The notes below the pieces were generated by a model. The model had not been told where the DNA came from, made no database searches, and saw nothing but the letters and a program-made list of their open reading frames with translations. This document shows positions 1 to 5,981 of a stretch of 9,160 nucleotides of DNA, in pieces. The translations under genes were made by a program, and so were the position numbers. Each line of letters opens with the position of its first letter. Within the stretch, counting starts at the first letter, position 1. The DNA is from Desulfovibrionaceae bacterium (GTDB lineage Bacteria > Pseudomonadota > Gammaproteobacteria > Burkholderiales > Burkholderiaceae_C), in NCBI GenBank assembly GCA_009778355.1, contig WRJY01000256.1, forward strand, positions 1 through 9,160, given 5' to 3'.

Positions 1-20
1 AAGGGCCGCGACAGGTTCAC
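1..20 (-). CDS. mdtC: MdtC-type RND efflux subunit, first six codons only (partial)
   Basis: On the minus strand a GTG at 20-18 opens a frame reading M-N-L-S-R-P before the window ends. This is the usual N-terminus of MdtC/MuxC-type RND pump subunits. The GTG overlaps the mdtB stop codon in a GTGA junction. A GGAG Shine-Dalgarno sits seven bases upstream, inside the end of mdtB (28-31). The overlap implies translational coupling and an mdtA-mdtB-mdtC order. In the known system MdtB and MdtC form a mixed trimer in the inner membrane. Only 20 bases are visible, so the call depends on context, start peptide and ribosome site together. Confidence 0.72.
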
Positions 21-3000
21 GGCCCGGCTCCAGCGCCGCCGGCGGGCGCCTGCCCAGCCGCGTCGCGCCGCGCGTGCCGCGCCAGCCGGTCGAACCACAG
101 ATAGACCACCGGCGTGGTGAACAGCGTCAGCAACTGGCTCAGCACCAGACCGCCGAAGATCGCCAGGCCCAGCGGGCGGCGCAGTTCGGCGCCGTCGCCG
201 ACGCTCAGCATCAGCGGCACGGCGGCGGCCAGCGCCGCCAGCGTGGTCATCATGATGGGCCTAAAGCGCAGCAGCGCCGCCTGATGAATGGCTTCCTGCG
301 CCGGCAGACCCTGCCCGCGCTCGGCTTGCAGCGCGAAGTCGATCATCATGATGGCGTTTTTCTTCACGATGCCGATCAGCAAAATCAGGCCGATGATGCC
401 GACGATGTCCAGCGGGTGCCCCGTGGCCCACAGCGCCAGCAGCGCGCCCACGCCAGCCGAGGGCAGCGTGGACAGGATGGTCAGCGGGTGGATGTAACTC
501 TCGTACAGCACGCCCAGCACGATGTACACGCACACCAGCGCCGCCAGAATCAGCCACAACTGGTTGGCCAGCGAGCTTTCGTAGGCGCCGGCGGAGCCGG
601 TCATGCGCAACGCGATGCCGTGCGGCAGCCCCTCGGCCTCGGCGGTGTCCTTGATGAGCTGGACCGCCGCCCCCAGCGACACGCCCGGCGCCAGGTTGAA
701 CCCCACGGTGGAGGCCGGGTACTGCGCCACCCGCGTCACTTGCAGCGGCGTCGGCTGCTCGGTGATCGCGGCCACCGAGGACAGCGGCGTGGTGCCGCCG
801 CTCGAGGTGCGCAGCGGCAGGTTCATCAGCGCTTGCAGCGAAGCCACCTCGCTGCGTCCAGACTCCAGAATCACGCGGTAATGGTTGGTCTCGGTGAAGA
901 TGGTGGAGACGATGCGCTGGCCGAAGGCGTTGTAGAGCGTGTCGTCGATGCTGCTGGCGGTGATTCCCAGGCGCGAGGCGCTGTCGCGGTTCACGTCCAC
1001 GTAGGCGGCCAGGCCCTGCGCGCCAGCGTCGGTGGTGACGCCGCTGAGTTCGGGCAACTGGCGCAGGCGCGCGGCCAGGCGCTGCGCCCAGGCGTCCACC
1101 TCGGCGGTGCTGACGCCTTCGAGCGCGAAGCGGTATTCGGTCGGGCCGCCCTCGCTGTCCACCGTCAGGTCCTGCGTCGGCTGCACCAGCGCGGTAACGC
1201 CCGGCGCGGCGCTTTCGACGGTTTGCTTCAGGCGCTCCATGACGGCCGGCTGCGCATCGTCGAACAGGCCGCGCTTGCCCAAATTGATGACCATCCGCCC
1301 ATTGTTCAGCATGGTGTTGTTGGCCGCGTCCACGCCCACCACCGAACTGACGCTGACCACCGCCGGATCGGCCAGCACGGCCCGGGCCGCCGCGTTCTGC
1401 AAGGCGGCCATGCGGTCGAACGACACGTCCGGCGCCGCCTGCACGCGCATCTGCAACTGGCCGGTGCTCTGGGTGGGAAACAGCGACTTCGGAATCGCCC
1501 AGTACATCAGCGCGGTCAGCAGCAGCGTCGCCAGCGCGATCAGCAGCGTAAAGCCCTGGCGCGCCAGCACCCAGCGCAGGCCGCGGTCGTATTGGGCGAT
1601 GACGCGCTCCATCAGGCTGCGCGCGGCCTCGCCGGCGCGGCGGTGCGCGTGATCGAGCGGCTCCAGCCAGCGCGCCGACATCATCGGCACCAGGGTCAGC
1701 GACACCACGGCGGAAATCAGGATCGTCAGCGCCAGCGTGACCGCGAACTCGCGGAACAGCCGCCCGATCACCTCCTGCATGAACAGCAGCGGAATCAGCA
1801 CCGCCACCAGCGACACCGTGAGCGAAATGATGGTGAAGCCGATCTCCCCCGCGCCGTCGATGGCCGCCTGCCAGGGCGACTTGCCCATCTCCCGGTGGCG
1901 GGCGATGTTCTCGATCACCACGATGGCGTCGTCCACCACGAAGCCGGTGGCGATCGTCAGCGCCATCAGGCTCAGGTTGTTGAGCGAAAAGCCCAGCAGG
2001 TACATCAGGCCGGTGGCGCCGATGAGCGAGATCGGCACCGAAATGCTGGCGATCAGCGTGGCGCGCGGGCTATGCAGGAACATGAAAATCACCAGCACCA
2101 CCATGCCCACGGCCAGCAGCAGTTCCATCTGCACCGAATGCACCGAGGCGCGGATGCCCTGCGTGCGGTCGGCCAGCACGGTGACGCGCACGCTCTCGGG
2201 CAGGCCCGCCTCCAGGGCGGGCAGCGCCTGCCCGATGGCATCGACGGTGGCAATCACGTTGGCGCCCGGCTGGCGCTGCACGTTCAGCACGATGGCCGGA
2301 AACAGCGCGCCGCCCGCGGGCAAGGCCGCCTGCTCGCGCTGAATCGCGGCCGCCGGGTCGTTCTTGATGCCGGCCCAGGCGCCCAGGCGGTCGTTTTCCG
2401 AACCGGCGATCACCTCGGCCACGTCCTTCAGGCGCACCGGCGCGCCGCCGCGCCAGGCCAGCACCAGCTCGCGGTAGTCCTCGGCGGTGAGCAACTGGTC
2501 GTTGCTGTTGATCGAATACGCGCGCGTCGGCCCGTCGAAAGTGCCCTTGGCGCTGCTGACGTTGTTGCCGGCAATGGCGCTGCGCAGGCTGTCCAGCCCC
2601 AGGCCCATGTTGGCCAGCGCGTCGATGTTGCCCTGCACGCGCACCGCCGGGCGCTGCCCGCCCGCCAGCGTGACCAGGCCCACGCCGCTGATCTGGCTGA
2701 TCTTTTGCCCCAGCCGCGTGTTGACCATGTTCTGCACCTCGGTCAGCGGCAGGCTGTCGGAGCTGACGGCCAGCGTCAGAATCGGCGCGTCCGCCGGATT
2801 GACCTTGGCGTACACCGGCGGCGCCGGCAAATCGGCGGGCAGCAGCAGGCTGCCGGCGTTGATGGCGGCCTGCACCTGCTGCTCCGCCGAGGCCATGGAC
2901 TCGCTCAACGCGAATTGCAGCGTGACGATGGACACCCCCGCCGCGCTGGTGCTGCTCATGCGCGCCAGCCCCGCCATCTGGCCGAACTGGCGCTCCAGCG

Positions 3001-3196
3001 GCGCGGTGACGGTGCGGCTCATCACGTCCGGGCTGCCGCCGGGGTACAGCGTTTGCACCTGGATGGTGGGGTAGTCCACCTGCGGCAGCGCCGCCAGCGG
3101 CAAAAAGCGCAACCCCAGCAGCCCCGCCAGCACGATGGCCAGCATGAACAGCCCGGTGGCCACCGGGCGCTGAATGAACAGGCGCGAGATATTCAT
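17..3196 (-). CDS. mdtB: MdtB-type RND multidrug efflux pump subunit
   Basis: This is an inner-membrane, proton-driven RND transporter subunit that exports drugs, bile-salt-like compounds and other amphiphiles in a tripartite complex with MdtA and an outer-membrane channel. The N-terminus (NISRLFIQRPVAT) and the TGFVVDDAIVVIENI segment are typical of MdtB/MuxB. The paired aspartates of the transmembrane proton relay are D422 and D423, followed by GEIGFTIISLT and RLFREFAVTLA. The second half repeats the RND fold and ends in the predicted membrane helices around LLIGIVKKNAIMMIDFALQ. Its 1059 residues are slightly longer than E. coli MdtB (about 1040). Most of the excess is an insert of about 21 residues within positions 276-300, between GAWA and AIVLNVQRQPGAN. 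The ATG lies 14 bases after the mdtA stop, with only a weak ribosome site, as expected for a coupled operon gene. MuxB-type naming would be equally valid. Substrate range cannot be read from sequence. Confidence 0.95.
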   Translation of the reverse strand: MNISRLFIQRPVATGLFMLAIVLAGLLGLRFLPLAALPQVDYPTIQVQTLYPGGSPDVMSRTVTAPLERQFGQMAGLARMSSTSAAGVSIVTLQFALSESMASAEQQVQAAINAGSLLLPADLPAPPVYAKVNPADAPILTLAVSSDSLPLTEVQNMVNTRLGQKISQISGVGLVTLAGGQRPAVRVQGNIDALANMGLGLDSLRSAIAGNNVSSAKGTFDGPTRAYSINSNDQLLTAEDYRELVLAWRGGAPVRLKDVAEVIAGSENDRLGAWAGIKNDPAAAIQREQAALPAGGALFPAIVLNVQRQPGANVIATVDAIGQALPALEAGLPESVRVTVLADRTQGIRASVHSVQMELLLAVGMVVLVIFMFLHSPRATLIASISVPISLIGATGLMYLLGFSLNNLSLMALTIATGFVVDDAIVVIENIARHREMGKSPWQAAIDGAGEIGFTIISLTVSLVAVLIPLLFMQEVIGRLFREFAVTLALTILISAVVSLTLVPMMSARWLEPLDHAHRRAGEAARSLMERVIAQYDRGLRWVLARQGFTLLIALATLLLTALMYWAIPKSLFPTQSTGQLQMRVQAAPDVSFDRMAALQNAAARAVLADPAVVSVSSVVGVDAANNTMLNNGRMVINLGKRGLFDDAQPAVMERLKQTVESAAPGVTALVQPTQDLTVDSEGGPTEYRFALEGVSTAEVDAWAQRLAARLRQLPELSGVTTDAGAQGLAAYVDVNRDSASRLGITASSIDDTLYNAFGQRIVSTIFTETNHYRVILESGRSEVASLQALMNLPLRTSSGGTTPLSSVAAITEQPTPLQVTRVAQYPASTVGFNLAPGVSLGAAVQLIKDTAEAEGLPHGIALRMTGSAGAYESSLANQLWLILAALVCVYIVLGVLYESYIHPLTILSTLPSAGVGALLALWATGHPLDIVGIIGLILLIGIVKKNAIMMIDFALQAERGQGLPAQEAIHQAALLRFRPIMMTTLAALAAAVPLMLSVGDGAELRRPLGLAIFGGLVLSQLLTLFTTPVVYLWFDRLARHARRDAAGQAPAGGAGAGP

Positions 3197-3210
3197 GGCC
3201 TGCGCCGGCT

Positions 3211-4629
3211 TCAGTTACCGCCGCCTTGACCGCCGCCCTGCGCGGCCCGCTGCTGGCGCAGTTTCTGTAAAAACGCGCCCTGCTCCTCTGGCGGCATGGC
3301 CTGCACCTTGGCGCGCATGTCGGGCGGCAGGCGCTCCAGCGCGGCCTTGAGGTGAGCGGCGGCGTCAGCCGGCGCGCTGGCCGCCCGGGCGCGGCTGGCG
3401 CCGGAGGCCGGCGGCAGCGGCGGCCCGGCCAGTTGCACCGGGCCGCCGGCGCGCACGCGGTCGCCCCCTTCGGTCACCACCGTCTCGCCCGCCTTGACGC
3501 CAGACTGGATCAGCACCTGCTCCACTTCCTGGCCACCGCGCTTGACGGCGCGCATCTCGGCCACCTGCTGATCGGTGACGATGTACACGTAATCGCCCTG
3601 CGGCCCGGTGCGCACCGCCGTCACCGGCACCAGCACGCCGGAAGTGGCGCCCAATTGCAGGCGCACGTTGACGAACTGGTTGGGAAACAGCGCCCGCCCG
3701 CCGTTGTCGAACCGCGCCTTGCCCAGCAGCGTGCCGGTGGTGGTGTCGATCACGTTGTCCAGCGTCAGGAACTGGCCGCTCGCCAGCACCTCGTCACGCG
3801 CGCGGTCCAGCGCCTGTACCGGCAGAGCGCCGCCGCGCTGGGCCTTGAGCACCTCGGGCACGCGGTCCTGCGGCACGGCGAACTTGACGTCGATCGGCGT
3901 CATCTGCGTAATGGTGGCAATGCCGGTGGCCGCGCCCGCCGTCACCATGTTGCCCTGATCGACCGCGCGCAGCCCGATGCGCCCGCCGATCGGCGCCGTG
4001 ATGCGCGTGTAGTCCAGATTGATGCGCGCGCTGTTTTCCGCCGCCTTGTCCGACAGCACCGAGCCTTCGAGCTGGGCCACCAGCGCCGTTTGCGTATCCA
4101 GGTCCTGACGGGCAATCGAATCCTGCTGCCAAAGCTGCTGGTAGCGGCCCAGCGTCAGGCGCGCGGCGGCCAGTTGCGCCTCGTCGCGCGCGCGCTGGCC
4201 CTGCGCCTGCGCCAGTGCCTGCTCGAACGGCGCCGGGTCGATGCGCGCCAGCAACTGGTCCTTGCGCACCGCCTGGCCCTCGGTGAACAGCACCTCGGTC
4301 AGAATGCCCGACACCTGCGGGCGCACCACCACCTGCGTCACCGGCGTCACGGTGCCCAGCGCGTTGATAAGCACCGGCAGCTCGCCCTGCCGCGCCACCG
4401 CCACGCCCACCGTGGCCGACGCACCGCCGCCGCCCGGCCCGCCCGGGCCGCGAAAGCCGCCGCCCTGGGCCGCTGCCGGCGCGGGCGTCTTGGCGCGCTG
4501 CGCCAGCCACCAGGCCGCACTGCCCAGCGCCAGCACCAGCAGCAGCGCCAGCACTCGCCCCAGCCATCGGTGACGGCGCGGCACGGACGCAGGAGCGCTG
4601 GAATCGTTTGGAGTGTCGGAACTGGACAT
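3211..4629 (-). CDS. mdtA: MdtA-type periplasmic adaptor (membrane fusion) protein
   Basis: This protein links the MdtB/MdtC pump to the outer-membrane channel. Residues about 20-42 form one N-terminal membrane helix (LGRVLALLLVLALGSAAWWL) after an arginine-rich start, with no lipobox. A glycine/proline-rich linker follows. The lipoyl half-motifs come next (VVRPQVSGILTEV with GQAVRKDQLLARIDP), then a coiled-coil hairpin of alanine/glutamine-rich helices, the second lipoyl half (LDYTRITAPIGGRIG) and beta-barrel segments (IDVKFAVPQDRVPEVL). The protein is 472 residues against about 415 in E. coli. The excess is an alanine/glycine-rich C-terminal tail of about 65 residues ending in repeated GGG. 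I chose the ATG at 4629-4627. A TTG two codons upstream (4635) extends the frame, but neither has a clear Shine-Dalgarno. It is the first gene of the mdtABC operon. I see no convincing promoter in the 115 bases between it and uppP. Confidence 0.93.
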   Translation of the reverse strand: MSSSDTPNDSSAPASVPRRHRWLGRVLALLLVLALGSAAWWLAQRAKTPAPAAAQGGGFRGPGGPGGGGASATVGVAVARQGELPVLINALGTVTPVTQVVVRPQVSGILTEVLFTEGQAVRKDQLLARIDPAPFEQALAQAQGQRARDEAQLAAARLTLGRYQQLWQQDSIARQDLDTQTALVAQLEGSVLSDKAAENSARINLDYTRITAPIGGRIGLRAVDQGNMVTAGAATGIATITQMTPIDVKFAVPQDRVPEVLKAQRGGALPVQALDRARDEVLASGQFLTLDNVIDTTTGTLLGKARFDNGGRALFPNQFVNVRLQLGATSGVLVPVTAVRTGPQGDYVYIVTDQQVAEMRAVKRGGQEVEQVLIQSGVKAGETVVTEGGDRVRAGGPVQLAGPPLPPASGASRARAASAPADAAAHLKAALERLPPDMRAKVQAMPPEEQGAFLQKLRQQRAAQGGGQGGGN

Positions 4630-4692
4630 GATCAATGCAGCAAATGAAGAGAGCCTGACCGGAAAGACGCCACGCCATCGTAGCGGCCCACG

Positions 4693-4717
4693 AAAACAGC
4701 GCCGTGACTGGCGGCTG
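4693..4717 (-). terminator. Probable intrinsic terminator after uppP
   Basis: Read on the minus strand, CAGC-C-GCC, a six-base loop (AGTCAC), then GGC-GCTG forms a seven-pair stem with one bulged C, followed directly by TTTT. It begins about 28 bases after the uppP stop codon. It would separate uppP transcription from mdtABC, although the T run is short and the stem imperfect, so read-through is likely. Confidence 0.45.
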
Positions 4718-4744
4718 AAGAAATGTAAAGCAACGCGCGGCGGC

Positions 4745-5569
4745 TCATTGCCTCCAGGACACCCAGCCCGTCCACCACGTCAACAGCACGATGGCGCCAA
4801 ACGCCAGCCGGTACCACGCAAACGGCACGAAGCTGTGGCTGGAGATATAGCGCAGCAGCCAGCGCACGCACATCCAGGCGCTGATGAACGAAAACACCAG
4901 CCCCGCCACGAACAGCGGCGCATCGGCCCACGAGAGCAGCGCGCGCTCCTTGTAGAGCGAGTACGCGCCCGCGCCGATCAACGTTGGCATGGCCAGAAAG
5001 AAAGAAAAATCCGTCGCCGCCTTGCGCGACAGCCCCAGCAACATGCCGCCGATGATGGTCGCCCCCGACCGGCTGGTGCCCGGCACCATGGCCAGGCACT
5101 GCGCCAGCCCCACCTTCAGCGCGTCCCAGTGCGTCATGTCGTCCATCGAGGCCACGCGCGCCGCGCCCTGCTGCCGGCGCTCGGCCCACAAAATGACGAA
5201 CGCGCCCGCAATGAAGGTAGCGGCCACCACCTGCGGCCTGAACAGGTGCGCCGTGATCGCCTTGTACACCAGCAGCCCTATCAGCGCCGCCGGCATGAAG
5301 CCGATCAGCACGTTCAGCGCCAGCCGCCGCGCCTGCCGGCTGCCGGGCAGCGCCGTCAGCGTATCGGCAATCTTGCGCCAGTACACCATCACCACCGCCA
5401 GAATCGCCCCGGTCTGAATGGCGATGTCGAACACCTTGGCCTTGTCGTCGTCGAAGCCCAGCAGACTGCCCGCCAGAATCAGGTGGCCGGTGGACGAAAT
5501 GGGCAAGAACTCGGTCAGCCCCTCCACGATGCCCATCAGGGCGGCTTTGAGCAACAACACGGTTTCCAC
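4745..5569 (-). CDS. uppP: Undecaprenyl-diphosphate phosphatase UppP/BacA
   Basis: This integral membrane enzyme removes one phosphate from undecaprenyl diphosphate, regenerating the lipid carrier for peptidoglycan and other envelope polymers. Its overexpression gives bacitracin resistance in E. coli. Both family signatures are present. One is EGLTEFLPISSTGHL at residues 16-30, with E16, E20, S26 and H29. The other is PGTSRSGATI, with R167 matching the catalytic arginine of BacA. Most of the rest is hydrophobic helices. The length of 274 residues matches E. coli BacA (273). The start is GTG at 5569-5567, with AAAGGA (5575-5580) five bases upstream. No in-frame ATG near the family N-terminus competes. 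The gene is divergent from the large plus-strand gene and is followed by a candidate terminator, so it is probably monocistronic. Confidence 0.97.
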   Translation of the reverse strand: METVLLLKAALMGIVEGLTEFLPISSTGHLILAGSLLGFDDDKAKVFDIAIQTGAILAVVMVYWRKIADTLTALPGSRQARRLALNVLIGFMPAALIGLLVYKAITAHLFRPQVVAATFIAGAFVILWAERRQQGAARVASMDDMTHWDALKVGLAQCLAMVPGTSRSGATIIGGMLLGLSRKAATDFSFFLAMPTLIGAGAYSLYKERALLSWADAPLFVAGLVFSFISAWMCVRWLLRYISSHSFVPFAWYRLAFGAIVLLTWWTGWVSWRQ

Positions 5570-5586
5570 GCGAGTCCTTTTATGAC

Positions 5587-5603
5587 GCTACCAGTTTTGT
5601 AGC
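5587..5603. repeat. Small palindrome in the uppP leader (GCTAC-N7-GTAGC)
   Basis: This is a perfect five-base inverted repeat, GCTAC and GTAGC, around CAGTTTT. It lies 18-34 bases upstream of the uppP start codon, in the likely 5' leader and just before the ribosome site. The sequence and its surroundings resemble small palindromic elements that I recall as common between genes in Comamonadaceae. That resemblance is from memory. It could also be a weak hairpin of no importance. Confidence 0.4.
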
Positions 5604-5614
5604 TGAAGGCGCAA

Positions 5615-5644
5615 ATTTTACGCGCGCCAGCGCCGGCTTCGCCA
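5615..5644 (-). promoter_or_regulatory. Candidate sigma70 promoter for uppP
   Basis: On the minus strand there is TAAAAT (5620-5615), five of six matches to the -10 consensus. It is preceded at 18 bases by TGGCGA (5644-5639), only three of six matches to the -35 consensus. Transcription would start near 5607 and give a leader of about 38 bases containing the GCTAC/GTAGC palindrome. The good -10 and its position favour the call; the poor -35 weakens it. Confidence 0.33.
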
Positions 5645-5736
5645 TCACTGGCAGGCAGTCGGCCCATGCGAGCGGTGCCATGCCCTCGGCTCCTGCTGCG
5701 CAAGCGCCGCATTGGCCTCATCCCGTCGCAAAACGC

Positions 5737-5766
5737 TTGCCGGGCTAAAGCCAAGGCGTGTATGAT
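5737..5766 (+). promoter_or_regulatory. Candidate sigma70 promoter for the beta-helix gene
   Basis: TTGCCG (5737-5742, four of six -35 matches) and TATGAT (5761-5766, five of six -10 matches) are separated by 18 bases. This is the best plus-strand promoter-like pair upstream of the 938-residue gene. Transcription would begin near 5773 and leave a leader of about 209 bases. The palindrome TTGCGCAA (5766-5773) overlaps the -10 and start region and could be an operator or chance. Confidence 0.42.
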
Positions 5767-5772
5767 TGCGCA

Positions 5773-5981
5773 AGCACTCACTTTGTAACGTAATTGTATC
5801 AAACAATCGCTTTTGCCCAGGAGGTCTCCACCGCCACCCAACTGTTGCGCCGTCGCGCAAACCGGTCATGCCATGTCTGCAGCACGCCAAGCGCGCCGCC
5901 GCATGGCAAGCAACCGCGCTTGACGAATGGCGGCGTATGCGCCCGCTCTTGAAACATATCCATCCAAGGAAAGGACTCATC
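5773..5981 (+). other. Long untranslated leader with inverted repeats, upstream of the beta-helix gene
   Basis: I see no supported gene in this stretch. It contains an ATTGT-N5-ACAAT dyad (5793-5807). It also has an eight-base perfect inverted repeat CAAGCGCG/CGCGCTTG (5888-5895 with 5915-5922). A second pairing, CGCCGCC with GGCGGCG (5894-5900 with 5929-5935), overlaps the first and crosses it. The two stems would be alternatives or a pseudoknot. A perfect AGGAGGT (5819-5825) has no start codon at a useful distance. The true ribosome site of the gene is AAGGA at 5971-5975. I recognise no known riboswitch class. Confidence 0.4.
5971..5975 (+). promoter_or_regulatory. Ribosome binding site deciding the start of the beta-helix gene
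   Basis: AAGGA sits six bases before the ATG at 5982. It selects that start over a frame extension of 72 codons back to a TTG at 5766, because the Sec signal peptide begins exactly at this ATG and the upstream residues are hydrophilic and unlike any family N-terminus. Confidence 0.8.

Noticed and set aside
81..98. 18-base exact match between the end of mdtB and 8893-8910
   Set aside because: Both encode WFDRLA on the minus strand in unrelated proteins and the flanks do not match. I treat it as coincidence, not a recombination site.
74..3229. Very long plus-strand open frame opposite mdtB
   Set aside because: It is a histidine/arginine/glutamine-rich shadow of a high-GC gene on the other strand, with no domain signal. 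The minus-strand frame is a clear RND pump.
3352..4647. Long plus-strand open frame opposite mdtA
   Set aside because: It is rich in arginine, histidine and alanine with no recognisable motif. It is explained as an antisense shadow of mdtA.
5819..5825. Perfect Shine-Dalgarno AGGAGGT in the leader
   Set aside because: No ATG, GTG or TTG follows at a usable distance, so no gene can be assigned.
5873..5923. 16-codon upstream frame (MSAARQARRRMASNRA) as a leader peptide
   Set aside because: It has no ribosome site and no run of a regulatory amino acid, though its stop falls in an inverted-repeat arm. The support is too weak.
5766..5981. 72-codon N-terminal extension of the beta-helix gene from a TTG
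   Set aside because: It would place a hydrophilic stretch before the Sec signal peptide and starts inside the putative -10. The ATG at 5982 has a good ribosome site.
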